A stretch of DNA of 64,000 nt from Mycobacterium conspicuum (GTDB lineage Bacteria; Actinomycetota; Actinomycetes; Mycobacteriales; Mycobacteriaceae): assembly GCF_010730195.1 (NCBI RefSeq), contig NZ_AP022613.1:3906001-3970000 (forward strand). The letters run 5' to 3'. How positions within the stretch are numbered: the stretch's first letter is position 1; every line of letters starts with the position of its first letter. This document shows positions 45,908 through 55,345 of this stretch, piece after piece. The translations under genes and the position numbers were made by a program. Below the pieces are notes generated by a model, which saw only the letters and a program-made list of their open reading frames with translations, was not told the origin of the DNA and did no database searches.

Positions 45908-48115
45908 TCAATTCCTTTCGCGAGTGTTCTCAGCAGCGTTCGTGCTCTGGCGCCCATTCAGCGCTCGGCCACCGTCACGACGCACGGCTGGCTGGCGCGG
46001 CGATCGGCAACTGGGGACAAAGCGGCGACTGTGGACAACTCGCGAGCCGAACCACACTGCGAAAATGAAGGCAGAAAATCGCAGTGACGTTCGGCTCGCA
46101 AATCCCGAGCTAGCGGCCGGCGGCTCGCCCCGCGCCAGCTGGGCCAGCATCGCGTTGTAGGCGGCCAGGTCGGCGTCGTCGTCACGCTCGGCCGCGCGGT
46201 CCAACCGCCGGGCGGTGCGCTGATCGCTGCGCGCCCACTGCACCAGCAGCGCGATCATGACGATCACCAGGGGCAATTCGCCTGCCGCCCAAGCGATTCC
46301 ACCGCCCAACCGCTGATCGCCCAGCAGGTCGGTGTGCCAGCTGAGGCCCAGGGACCGGTAGTAGGCGCCACCGAGCACGGTCCGCGTGCTCATCAGCTCC
46401 ACGCCGAAGAAGGCATGCAACGGCAGCGAGCCGAACACCACCGCCACCTTGGCCAGCGGCGGAATCGGGCGCGGCGTGGGATCCACCCCGATCACCACCC
46501 AGTAGAAGAGGTAGCCGCTGAGCAGAAAATGCACGTTCATCGCCAGGTGCCCGGCGTGGCTGCCGACCGCGGTGTCGAACAAGCTCGACAGGTACAGCCC
46601 GTAGAAGCCGGCGACGAACAGCACGGTGGCCACGATCGGGTTGGTGAGGATCCGCGAGGCCCGGCTGTGCAGCGCGGCCAGCAGCCATTCCCGCATACCC
46701 GGGGGGTCCTCGCGTCGCGCGGCGGGCAGCGCCCGCAACGCCAAACTGACCGGGGCACCCAGCACCAGCAGGATCGGAACCAGCATCGAGAGCCCCATGT
46801 GCGCCACCATGTGCACGCTGAACATCGCCGGCATGTAGCGGCCGACGCCCGACGACGTCACGAACAGCAGCGCCAGACACCCGAGCAGCCAGGCCAGCAC
46901 CCGGCCCGGCGGCCAGTGGTCGCCGCGGCGGCGCAGCCGCAGCACCCCCGCCACATACAGCCCCGCGAGCACGATGGCCGCCGTGCCGAAGATCAGGTCG
47001 AAGCGCCAGTCGAACAGGATGCGCGCCACCGTGGGAGGTCCGGCGAAGTCGTAGCCGATCTCGGCTTCGGGAATCGACGGCAGCCGAAGCGGTGGCGGCG
47101 GCGGGGGGGTGCGTCCCAGCCCGACGGCGATGCCGAAAGTCACTCCGAAGATGGCCGCCTCGACGAGCGCCAGCCGGATCAGGACGCGGCGGTTATTCGG
47201 ATCCGCTTGCAGCGCAACGACTCCCGCGCGGCGTTGGCGCCAGCCCAGGACGCCCAGCGCGCAGAGCGCGACGAACTTGGCGATCACCAGGCGGCCGTAG
47301 CCGGTGGCCAGCAGGTCGGCGGGCGGAACCCGGACCGCGGCGTTGACGAAACCACTGAGCCCCATCGCGATCCAGCACCACAGCGCCAGCGCCGAGAACC
47401 GCCGCGCCGCCAAGTCGGTGTGGTCGCCGCGCCGCAATCCGTGGGCCAGCAGGGCCAGCAGTCCGCCGGCCCACAGGCTGGCCGCGGTGAGGTGAATCAG
47501 CAGGCTGTTGGTGGCCAGGTCGTGCGAGCCGCCGGCTGACGAGTGTCCGGTCAGCCCGAGCGGGATCAGGGTCACCAGCGAACCGGCCACCAGCGGCGGC
47601 GTCCATGACCAGCGCAGCACCGCGAGGCTGGCCAGGGTCACCGTCGCGGCCAGCACCGCGGTCCAGCGCCACGCGGAGGCGGTGTTCACCAGGTCGGCCA
47701 GCGACCAGAGCGCCACCGGGTTGAGGTGGTCGGCCACCGGATGGCCGGACACGTCGGAGATGGTCAGCGGCACCAGCAGGGCGGCGCACACCGCCCACGC
47801 CCCCGATGCCACGGTCCCCAACCGCAGCGCGCGATACCCGCCGGCGTCGAGCACTCCGCTGGGCTGTGGCGGCACCAAAAACGCCGCGAACAGGAACGAT
47901 CCGACGGCCAGCACCGCGGCGATCTCGCCGGCGGCGCGGACGAACGGCAGCCCCAGCGTGGTGGCCGGGCCCGGATCGGGCAGACCGGTGGCGGTCAGCG
48001 CGTCCGCCAGCGACAACGCCCCGATGCCGGCCGCCGTGCAGCCGGCCAGCACCGCGACGCCGGTCAGTAGCAGCCAGACCAGCCCAGGCTTGCCGGCTGG
48101 TCGTGGGAGCGTCAT
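45908..48115 (-). CDS. CopD / CtaG-type multi-pass membrane protein
   Basis: This 735-residue membrane protein fuses an N-terminal copper-resistance D-like part (about 1-330, roughly nine spans) with a C-terminal caa3 oxidase assembly (CtaG) part (about 390-645). It is related to Rv0102. Several His in membrane regions (FSVHMVAHMGLSMLVP, HLAMNVHFLLSGY) could bind copper. The role is likely copper handling for oxidase assembly (inference). The last 70 or so residues, from about GFASRTSLRF, are read through palindromic repeat copy B and look unlike the family. This tail probably arose by repeat insertion. Confidence 0.9.
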   Translation of the reverse strand: MTLPRPAGKPGLVWLLLTGVAVLAGCTAAGIGALSLADALTATGLPDPGPATTLGLPFVRAAGEIAAVLAVGSFLFAAFLVPPQPSGVLDAGGYRALRLGTVASGAWAVCAALLVPLTISDVSGHPVADHLNPVALWSLADLVNTASAWRWTAVLAATVTLASLAVLRWSWTPPLVAGSLVTLIPLGLTGHSSAGGSHDLATNSLLIHLTAASLWAGGLLALLAHGLRRGDHTDLAARRFSALALWCWIAMGLSGFVNAAVRVPPADLLATGYGRLVIAKFVALCALGVLGWRQRRAGVVALQADPNNRRVLIRLALVEAAIFGVTFGIAVGLGRTPPPPPPLRLPSIPEAEIGYDFAGPPTVARILFDWRFDLIFGTAAIVLAGLYVAGVLRLRRRGDHWPPGRVLAWLLGCLALLFVTSSGVGRYMPAMFSVHMVAHMGLSMLVPILLVLGAPVSLALRALPAARREDPPGMREWLLAALHSRASRILTNPIVATVLFVAGFYGLYLSSLFDTAVGSHAGHLAMNVHFLLSGYLFYWVVIGVDPTPRPIPPLAKVAVVFGSLPLHAFFGVELMSTRTVLGGAYYRSLGLSWHTDLLGDQRLGGGIAWAAGELPLVIVMIALLVQWARSDQRTARRLDRAAERDDDADLAAYNAMLAQLARGEPPAASSGFASRTSLRFSAFIFAVWFGSRVVHSRRFVPSCRSPRQPAVRRDGGRALNGRQSTNAAENTRERN
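46041..46099. repeat. REP-like palindromic repeat, copy B
   Basis: A 59-bp near-palindrome with arms GCGAGCCGAAC / GTTCGGCTCGC and inner CACTGCGA / TCGCAGTG. Compared with copy A the bases GCGTAAC become GCCGAAC on one arm, with the matching change on the other. It lies inside the 3' end of the CopD/CtaG frame. Confidence 0.75.
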
Positions 48116-48144
48116 GCCGTCCAGAGTATGGGCGCGCGGCCCGA

Positions 48145-50499
48145 CTACTGAGCTCGGCTGGCCCGCCCCTTCTGCAGGGCCTCGGCCTCACGCGAGACGA
48201 ACTGGGTGCGCGCGATCCGCCCGACGTAGTCGCAATCGCGGACGATGTCGCGCAGCTCGCTCCGAAACGCCGCGCGCCGCTCGGCGAGATCGGGGCCCGG
48301 CCCGATCAGGTCCTGGTCGGCGACGACCTGGCGCGCGGTGGCGAACAGCAGCGTGGAGACCGACTCGTTGCTGCGGACCCGGGTCTGCGCCACGTACTGG
48401 CGGCCGACGCCGAGCGCGAGGTCGGTCAGTTCCTTGTCACCGATGCCGGCCGGGGCATCGCGCAACACGTCGGCGACGATCTCATACGACTCGAAGATGA
48501 CCCGCAACATCGCGTCCGACATCAGGGGGCGTTTGGCGAACAACAGGGCGTCGATCTCGTCGCCCCCGGCGGCGACGTGCGACTCCCAATCTTGGTGCCA
48601 CGCCATCTCTTCGGCGATGTTTTCCCGAAACGCCGCCGAATCGGCAAAGTAGAAATCGAATTTCAGCAGATCCCGCAGCCGCATCGCTTGGGACCAGAAC
48701 GCTTCCATCCGGTCGCCTTCCGCGCGCTGGGCGTACGCGAGTGCCAGCTCGACGATCGAGGTCTCCAAAAAGGCGTGTATCACCGAGTTGCGGTAGAACG
48801 CGGCCGCGTGTTCGTCGTCGGGCGCGATGCGCCACACCGGTTCTCGCCCGCCGTCGACACGGGTGATCGGATGTCCGTTGGACAGCGCGTCGACCGCCGC
48901 GCGCACACCGTCGGGCGTGCGCAGCCGCAACGCGCTGGTCGACATCGGGGTGAGCTTGCGCTCGAGGTAGTCCAGTGAATCCTGCAGGGTGTGGTGCAAC
49001 TGAGCGAGCGTGAGCGCCGCTCCGCGAGTGGTCAGCAGCAGCGCACACACCAGACCGGTCGCCGTCACCGGTGTCGCCTGCAAGATCCGCCAGGCGACTT
49101 CGAACGACATTTTTTGCAACGCAAGGCGTTTGGCGTCCTTGTCCTGCGCCAGCTCACCGTGCGGCGGACCCAGGTATTGCCGCATCGAGACGGCTTCGGG
49201 GAAGCGGACGTAAATCTTGCCGTAATTGCGTTCGCCCTGCGCCTTGATGAAGTTGTACAACCAGCCGATGCCCTCGGGGGTCTTCTCGCCGCCGCGCGCG
49301 TATTCGGCGTATTCGGCGGTCTCATGCAACTGGTCGAAGCTGATCGAAACCGGCTGCAGCAGAATGTCTTCGCTGCGGCCGTCCAAGTAGGCATCGGCCA
49401 CATAGGCCATCAGACCGAGCTTGGGCGGCAGCATCTTGCCGGTACGCGAGCGGGTTCCCTCGATGGACCAGCTCAGGTTGAACCGCTTCTCCACGATGTA
49501 GCCCACGTACTCACGCAAGACGTACTTGTACAGCGGGTTATCGCCGATGTTGCGACGGATGAAGATGACCCCGGAGCGTCGCAGCAACGGCCCCATCACC
49601 CCGAATGACAGGTTGATGCCGGCGAATACGTGAACCGGGGGCAGCCGATTTTCCTGCATCGCCACCGGGACCACCGCGCCGTCGATGTAGGACCGGTGCG
49701 AGAACAGCAGCACGGCGGGATGCGCCTCTAACGCGGTGCGCATCGCCGCGACCTGATACTCGTCGTAGTCGATCTCCGGTTCGAATCCGCGGCTGATGGC
49801 CCTGCCGAGGACGGAGACGAGGTCGACGGACACCCTGCTCCACCCGGTCGCGAGTTCGTCGAGCATCTTGCCCGCCTCTTCGACCGTTGCGCCCGGGATC
49901 TTCTTCAGGCCGGCGCGAAACCGGGCGGACGCCAAGATCTCCGGCTTGAGCAGCCGCGGAGATTTGTACTGCGGACCGAGGATCCGGTACTCGGCTCGTT
50001 CCATCGCCAAATACGCTCGGCGCGTGACGAACTGGGCGAAGTCGCGCTCGTCCTGTCCGACGGTGGTGTCGCGCCACTGCTGACGAAGCTCGGAGACCTT
50101 GGCCGGGTCACCGGCTATCACCCGCGCGCAGCGGGGGTCCTTGTCCAGGACGCGGCGTTGCAGACGTTCGTTGGGCTGGTAGGGATCCCGGCCCGGGAGC
50201 AGCCCGGCGAGCTTGGCGAGCCTGCCGCGATCCGGCGCCGGTCGCCAGAACACCCGCACCGGCACGACGGAACGGTCCTCACCGGACTCGAGCTGCCCCA
50301 CGAGCGCAGTCAGCGCAGCCGGTGGCGCGTCGCTGGACGGCAGCTTCAATACCTCGTACTTCGCGTCTGGATTTCGGGCCCGCTGACGGCCCAGCCAATC
50401 CATCACCAACTGCATTTCGACCGGAGTCTCCATGGATGCCAGCACGAGCGAATCCTGGTCGGTGAGAACAGCGCTGATGTCTGCGGTCGGTTCGGTCAC
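48145..50499 (-). CDS. plsB: Glycerol-3-phosphate acyltransferase PlsB2
   Basis: First step of phospholipid and triglyceride synthesis at the inner membrane face. The 784-residue protein has the acyltransferase HX4D block in LLFSHRSYIDGA and the glycerol-phosphate block INLSFGVMG. The third block is SIEGTRSRTGKML, then VPVSISFDQL-like VSISFDQL follows. The start is GTG 50499, overlapping the plsC stop by GTGA. It corresponds to Rv2482c. Together with the next two genes it forms a lipid synthesis operon. Confidence 0.95.
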   Translation of the reverse strand: MTEPTADISAVLTDQDSLVLASMETPVEMQLVMDWLGRQRARNPDAKYEVLKLPSSDAPPAALTALVGQLESGEDRSVVPVRVFWRPAPDRGRLAKLAGLLPGRDPYQPNERLQRRVLDKDPRCARVIAGDPAKVSELRQQWRDTTVGQDERDFAQFVTRRAYLAMERAEYRILGPQYKSPRLLKPEILASARFRAGLKKIPGATVEEAGKMLDELATGWSRVSVDLVSVLGRAISRGFEPEIDYDEYQVAAMRTALEAHPAVLLFSHRSYIDGAVVPVAMQENRLPPVHVFAGINLSFGVMGPLLRRSGVIFIRRNIGDNPLYKYVLREYVGYIVEKRFNLSWSIEGTRSRTGKMLPPKLGLMAYVADAYLDGRSEDILLQPVSISFDQLHETAEYAEYARGGEKTPEGIGWLYNFIKAQGERNYGKIYVRFPEAVSMRQYLGPPHGELAQDKDAKRLALQKMSFEVAWRILQATPVTATGLVCALLLTTRGAALTLAQLHHTLQDSLDYLERKLTPMSTSALRLRTPDGVRAAVDALSNGHPITRVDGGREPVWRIAPDDEHAAAFYRNSVIHAFLETSIVELALAYAQRAEGDRMEAFWSQAMRLRDLLKFDFYFADSAAFRENIAEEMAWHQDWESHVAAGGDEIDALLFAKRPLMSDAMLRVIFESYEIVADVLRDAPAGIGDKELTDLALGVGRQYVAQTRVRSNESVSTLLFATARQVVADQDLIGPGPDLAERRAAFRSELRDIVRDCDYVGRIARTQFVSREAEALQKGRASRAQ

Positions 50500-52181
50500 G
50501 GCCGTGCCACCGGGGACTGGTGTGCCTCACCGTCTTTGAGGGCAACCTCGGATTCGTTCGGATTCGTCTTCTTGGCGGCGCCCTTTTTCGTCGACGGCTT
50601 GGGCTTCTTGGCCGCCGTCTTGTTCGCGGACTTCTTGTTCGCGGACTTCCTGGGCGCGGCTTTCTTGGCCAGCTTGTGCAGGTCGACCTTCGGCAACTCG
50701 TGCACGGGCCAGTCCGCGAGAGTATCGAGGTAGAGCTGGCGCACCGCGGCGATGTGTTCGGGCAGCGTGTCAAGGGTCCAATCGTCGACCGGAATCGGCG
50801 GAAAGACGGCGACATCGACCGTGCCGGGATTGATCGTGGTGGAGTTTCGCGAGGCGACGATCTCCGCGTTGCGGATCACCACCGGCACGAGAGGGATGCC
50901 GGCCGCCATCGCCATGCGGAAGGGCCCCTTCTTGAACGGCCCGACTTCGGTGGTGTCCATCCGGGTGCCCTCGGGGGCGATCACGATCGAAAGCCCTTTC
51001 TTGGCACGCTCTTCCACCGTGTGCAGTGTCTCGACCGCGGAGACCCGGTTGTCGCGGTCGATGAACGCGGTGTCCACCAGCTTGCCGAGCGTGCCCATGA
51101 TGGGGTCGCTCTCCAGTTCCTTCTTTCCCACGCCGACCCAGTTGTCGCGGACCAGGGCCCCGGTGATCACCGGGTCAACCTGGTTGCGATGGTTGAAGAT
51201 AAAGACGGCCGGACGCTGGGCGGTCAGATTCTCTCTACCGATGACGTTCAGCTGCACCCCGCTGATCGCGAGCAACAGCTGAGAGAAGTTGGTAGTAAAG
51301 AAGTTAACGCCCCGGCGTCGGCTACCGGTCAGCAGACCGATGCCCACCGCGCCGGCGGCGACCGGGAACAGCGTGCTGAAGCCGGCGAGGGTGCGCACCT
51401 GCCGCCGCAGGCCGACGGGGCCGCGGCTGTTGAATTTCAAGATCGGCCAGCCACGGCGCTTGGCGACGGCCGCCATCTTGCCTTCGGGGTTCGTCGGCCG
51501 CGGATTGCCGACCAGATACATCAACGCGACGTCCTCGTCACCGTCGGCGTAGAAGTAGCTGTCCTTCAGGTCGATGTCGTGCTCGCTGGCGAACTTCTGC
51601 ACCGCGGCGGCTTTGCCCGGCCCCCACAAAATCGGTTTGACCACGCGGCCGGTGAGCAGTCCGTCCTCGTTGGTTTCGAACTTGTTGGTGAGCGTGTTGG
51701 TGATCCCGAGGAAGCGGGCCACCGGATTGACCTGGATGGTCAGCGCCGACGAGCTGAGCACCACGGTGTGGCCGCGCGCCACGTGGGCCCGCACCAGCTC
51801 GCGCATTTCCGGGTAGATCCGGCCCTCGATCCGCTGGTTGAACAGCCGCTCGCCGATCTCCTCCAAGTCGTCGATCAGGCGCCCGGCCAGCGCCGACGAG
51901 GCCTTGAGGATGAGGTCTTCGAACTCGATGCGCCCCAGGGTGTGGTTCAGGCCCGCCTGAACCATGCTGAGCAGCTCCCCCACCCCCATGTCGCGGCGCC
52001 GCAGCCGCTCCTGGGTGAGGATGACGGCGGTGAAACCGGCCACCAGCGTCCCGTCGAGGTCGAAAAACGCGCCGATCTGCGGGCCGGGAGGACTGGCCAG
52101 GATCTCGGCGACCGAGCCGGGCAGCTGCAGATCCCGAACTGGCTTGTTGCGCTCTGCCCCTTGCTCTTTGGCGGTGCTCAT
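50496..52181 (-). CDS. plsC: HAD-phosphatase / 1-acylglycerol-3-phosphate acyltransferase fusion
   Basis: A bifunctional 561-residue protein corresponding to Rv2483c. The N-terminal HAD-IB phosphatase has GAFFDLDGTLVAGF and the late YFYADGDEDVALM. The C-terminal PlsC domain has NHRNQVDP (HX4D) and VIAPEGTRMDTT. The Lys/Ala-rich tail (KKSANKTAAKKPKPSTKKGA) may bind nucleic acid or membrane. The start is ATG 52181, overlapping the previous stop by ATGA. The fusion would allow both acylation and dephosphorylation steps toward diacylglycerol. Confidence 0.94.
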   Translation of the reverse strand: MSTAKEQGAERNKPVRDLQLPGSVAEILASPPGPQIGAFFDLDGTLVAGFTAVILTQERLRRRDMGVGELLSMVQAGLNHTLGRIEFEDLILKASSALAGRLIDDLEEIGERLFNQRIEGRIYPEMRELVRAHVARGHTVVLSSSALTIQVNPVARFLGITNTLTNKFETNEDGLLTGRVVKPILWGPGKAAAVQKFASEHDIDLKDSYFYADGDEDVALMYLVGNPRPTNPEGKMAAVAKRRGWPILKFNSRGPVGLRRQVRTLAGFSTLFPVAAGAVGIGLLTGSRRRGVNFFTTNFSQLLLAISGVQLNVIGRENLTAQRPAVFIFNHRNQVDPVITGALVRDNWVGVGKKELESDPIMGTLGKLVDTAFIDRDNRVSAVETLHTVEERAKKGLSIVIAPEGTRMDTTEVGPFKKGPFRMAMAAGIPLVPVVIRNAEIVASRNSTTINPGTVDVAVFPPIPVDDWTLDTLPEHIAAVRQLYLDTLADWPVHELPKVDLHKLAKKAAPRKSANKKSANKTAAKKPKPSTKKGAAKKTNPNESEVALKDGEAHQSPVARP

Positions 52182-53650
52182 GAGCCGGACACCGATCGAG
52201 GCGCCGAGTCGGCCGGTTCGGCGAACGAGGCGGGCACCGCCCGCGGCGCCGGATCACCGGCCAGCGCGAGGATCTCGTCGAATCCTTCCAGCAGGCACCG
52301 GGCGAACAACGCCTCTTTGCGCACCGATGCCCTGTCGTAGCGCACGGTGATGGTGCACCAGCCACCGCGGGAAATCAGCACCACCATCATCGCCACGCCC
52401 GGCAGCGGCCCAATGCCGTACTGCCGCAATACTTTTGCGCCGGCGATGTACGTGTCACCCGGGTAGACCGGGACGTTGCTTGCCTGCACGTCCGAGCCGA
52501 CCACCGACCCGGTGAGTCCCTCCAGTACGGCCGTGGGCAAGACGCTGAGCACCGGGGCGATGGAGCCGATGATGTTCATCGCCGGCTCGTCGCGACGCTG
52601 GGTCATCTGCGCACGGATCTTCTTCATCCGCGCGACCGGATCGCTGGTACCCAGCGGTGCCGCCAGGTTGACGCCGGTGAAGCGGTTGCCGCCGGCCGTA
52701 TCGGCGTCGGCCCGCAGGCTCACCGGAACCGCCATCGGCAGGGTGCTGACCGGCACGCCGAGCGCGTCGTGGTAGCGACGCAGGGCGCCACACAGGCCCG
52801 CGAGATAGGCGTCGTTGATCGATCCGCCGCCCGCTTTGGCCGCCTTGTGCAGGTCGGAGAGCGGGATGTCGATCGCCTCGGTGCGCGAGGCCAGGCTGCG
52901 GCGGCGCAGCAGCGGCGACGGCTCGGCGGCCCGATTGAGCACCCGCATGCCCGAGAGCGCGTAGCCCACCAGCCCCGAAACCGTCGACGCGGGTTCCAGT
53001 ACGGCCCGCCCGGCCGCCGACACCACGCCGGAGACCGCGCCCAACGCGCCGCCGATCACGGCCATGGGCAGGCGGTTGATGCCTTGGCGCATCAGGTCGT
53101 TGGGCGACAGGTCCTGCGGGATGGGCAGGGGCGGCGTCGGCCGCGCTGGCGGATCGCGCTCGAGGTCATAGATTTCGGCGAACATCTCGACTCCGCCGAC
53201 GCCGTCGGTTACCGCATGACTGACGTGCAGCAGCGTCGCGGCCCTGCCGTCGGCCAGCCCCTCGACCAGCGTGGCCGTCCACAGCGGCCGCGAAATGTCC
53301 AGCGGTGATTGCAGGATCAGTTCGGCGAGATCGAACACCTCGCGCAGCGTGCCGGCGCTTGAGACCCGCACCCGGCGCACGTGGAAGTCCAGGTTGAAGT
53401 CGGCGTCGACCACCCAGCGCGGCGCGGCCGTCGGCAGCGTCGGCACGACGACCTTCTGCCGCAGCCGCAATACCCGCCGGGAGGCGTTCTCGAAGCGGTT
53501 CCGGAACCGGTCCCAGTCCGGCGTGGTGTCGAGAAGTTCGAGTGCCATGATTCCCGAACGGGTCCGGGGATTCGCCTCGCCGCGGTGTAACAGATAGTCG
53601 ACCGCACCCAGTTCGTCAGGCAGTCCAACACGATCGACGGACTCAGACAC
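52178..53650 (-). CDS. WS/DGAT-type acyltransferase
   Basis: A 490-residue member of the wax ester synthase / diacylglycerol acyltransferase family, corresponding to Rv2484c. The active-site motif HHxxxDG appears as HVSHAVTDG (about residue 136), so the first His is replaced by Ser while the catalytic second His is kept. Conserved NDAYLAGLCGALRRYHD follows. It probably makes triacylglycerol from diacylglycerol. It is coupled to plsC by ATGA. Confidence 0.93.
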   Translation of the reverse strand: MSESVDRVGLPDELGAVDYLLHRGEANPRTRSGIMALELLDTTPDWDRFRNRFENASRRVLRLRQKVVVPTLPTAAPRWVVDADFNLDFHVRRVRVSSAGTLREVFDLAELILQSPLDISRPLWTATLVEGLADGRAATLLHVSHAVTDGVGGVEMFAEIYDLERDPPARPTPPLPIPQDLSPNDLMRQGINRLPMAVIGGALGAVSGVVSAAGRAVLEPASTVSGLVGYALSGMRVLNRAAEPSPLLRRRSLASRTEAIDIPLSDLHKAAKAGGGSINDAYLAGLCGALRRYHDALGVPVSTLPMAVPVSLRADADTAGGNRFTGVNLAAPLGTSDPVARMKKIRAQMTQRRDEPAMNIIGSIAPVLSVLPTAVLEGLTGSVVGSDVQASNVPVYPGDTYIAGAKVLRQYGIGPLPGVAMMVVLISRGGWCTITVRYDRASVRKEALFARCLLEGFDEILALAGDPAPRAVPASFAEPADSAPRSVSGS

Positions 53651-53784
53651 CGATCAAGCCCTCCTGCCTTCGACGTGGCAACCCAGCTGCGCACACAACG
53701 CTAGTCGGCTTGACGCGCTGGTGAAAGCAAGTCGGCTGGCGGATAGCCGGCTTGCGGATTCGCGCGGAGGTTCGGCTCGCCGCT

Positions 53785-55038
53785 TTAGCTGGCTGAGCTC
53801 GCCGACAGCGGCGACGTGCCCCGTACCGAGCTCGCGCGCCGCCCGTAGACGACGCCCAGGAAGTCGGCGACGGCGCCGGCGGCCAGCCGTGACCGGACCG
53901 TCGGGGTGATGTCGAAAGCGTGATGCGCATTGGCGAGTTCTGCATAGGCCACCGAGGCGGCTCCGGCCTGCCGCAGCGCCGCGGTGAAGGCCCGGGCCTG
54001 GCCGCTGGGCACCAACTCATCCTTCTCGCCGTGCAGCACAAAGAAGGGCGGGGCCGCGCTGTGCACATGGGAGATCGGCGACGCCGCCTTGAACCGTTCG
54101 GGCTCTTCGGCGTAGCGGGCCTTCATCACGAAATGCTCGAGGAACGGCAGCATCAGCTCGTGCATGTTGTCGAAGTCGGTGAAGTCGTACACGCCGTAGT
54201 ACGGTGCCACCGCCTGCACGCTGGTGTCCGCGCTCTCGAAGCCCGGCTGAAACGCGGGGTCGTTGGGCGTCAGCGCCGCCAGCGACGCCAGATGGCCGCC
54301 CGCCGAGCCGCCCGTGATGGCGATGAAATCGGGGTCGCCACCGTAGTCGGCGATGTTCTCGCGGACCCACGCGATCGCCCGCTTGACGTCGATGACGTGC
54401 CGGGGAAACGCGCAGCGCGGGCTCTTGCTGTAGTTGATCGACACGCAAATCCAGCCGAGTTCGGCCATGTGGCTCATCAGCGTGTAGCCCTGTACCCGCT
54501 GGTCGCCGACGGCCCACGCCCCGCCGGGGACCTGGATCAGCACCGGCGCCCGCGATCCGGGCGCCAGGTCATGGCGCCGCCAGATGTCGAGCAGATGGTC
54601 GCGCCCGCCCGGGCCGTAGGAGATGTCTGAGGTCTGTCCGGCGTACCGGTTGTGGGGCCCGAGCCTGGGAAGCAGGCCGCCGCGAGGCGCACACGTGCGT
54701 TGGGCGGGGGTCGGATGACACACCCGTTCGCGGAAGTCTGGCCCGAGGGACTCCTCGAGCGCGGCGGTGAGGGTTTGATCCGCCCGCTGCGCGGCCCACG
54801 TAGTGCCGACGCGACCGATCGACGGCCGCGATGACCGAGACAACGCATGCCCGGTCACCACGTGCGGGGGAAACTCGGTGGAAAGCCAGCCCGCGACCCA
54901 GCCCAGGGCGAACGGCGAAGCGCGCAGCAGCAAAGTGCCAGCCCGAACCGTATCCTTGGCGTCCGCCGCCAGCGCAACTCCCTGTCGCAGCGCTTCGGCA
55001 CCAGCCCGCGAGCACCGCGAAGTCACGTTCATGACCAT
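53785..55038 (-). CDS. lipQ: Carboxylesterase LipQ (alpha/beta hydrolase)
   Basis: A hydrolase of about 417 residues in the hormone-sensitive lipase-like group, corresponding to Rv2485c. The oxyanion region is VPGGAWAVGDQ (HGG replaced by PGG), and the nucleophile Ser is in GGSAGGHLAS. The acid is in LHGEKDELVP, and the His is in NAHHAF. The start is set at ATG 55038; GTG 55050 and ATG 55032 are alternatives. No signal peptide is clear. An inverted repeat lies in its promoter region. Confidence 0.9.
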   Translation of the reverse strand: MVMNVTSRCSRAGAEALRQGVALAADAKDTVRAGTLLLRASPFALGWVAGWLSTEFPPHVVTGHALSRSSRPSIGRVGTTWAAQRADQTLTAALEESLGPDFRERVCHPTPAQRTCAPRGGLLPRLGPHNRYAGQTSDISYGPGGRDHLLDIWRRHDLAPGSRAPVLIQVPGGAWAVGDQRVQGYTLMSHMAELGWICVSINYSKSPRCAFPRHVIDVKRAIAWVRENIADYGGDPDFIAITGGSAGGHLASLAALTPNDPAFQPGFESADTSVQAVAPYYGVYDFTDFDNMHELMLPFLEHFVMKARYAEEPERFKAASPISHVHSAAPPFFVLHGEKDELVPSGQARAFTAALRQAGAASVAYAELANAHHAFDITPTVRSRLAAGAVADFLGVVYGRRASSVRGTSPLSASSAS

Positions 55039-55085
55039 CGTCAACGCCACCCCTCGACGTCAGGCACACGCTCCGTTGCGGTTAA

Positions 55086-55102
55086 CAGTTGTTTACCAAC
55101 TG
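55086..55102. promoter_or_regulatory. Inverted repeat upstream of lipQ
   Basis: CAGTTG-TTTAC-CAACTG is a perfect 6-bp inverted repeat with a 5-base spacer, in an AT-richer patch about 50 bases before the lipQ start. It fits a TetR- or similar-type operator, but no regulator can be named. Confidence 0.4.
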
Positions 55103-55225
55103 ATGTTGTACGTGTGTCGAGACCCACACGATAACCGATAAGCCCGGCGCGGGAAGGGTTTTCGCGCGCGTGGCGTCCGACTGAAACGAGCCGCGGTCGC
55201 CATTGGATAGACTGACCTGCGCATT

Positions 55226-55299
55226 GCCTCCGTAGCTCAGGTGGATAGAGCAAGGGCCTTCTAATCCCTAGGTCGCACGTTCGAGTCGTGCCGGGGGCA
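55226..55299 (+). tRNA. tRNA-Arg (TCT)
   Basis: A 74-base cloverleaf with acceptor GCCTCCG / CGGGGGC, D arm GCTCAGGTGGATAGAGC, anticodon loop CTTCTAA (anticodon TCT), and T arm GCACG-TTCGAGT-CGTGC. CCA is not encoded. Its 3' end lies 47 bases from the integrase stop, so it is the probable attachment site of the element to the right. Confidence 0.97.
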
Positions 55300-55345
55300 C
55301 TGGTCAGAGGTGGTTTTCGGAACCTCTGAAAATTCGAGTCATCGT

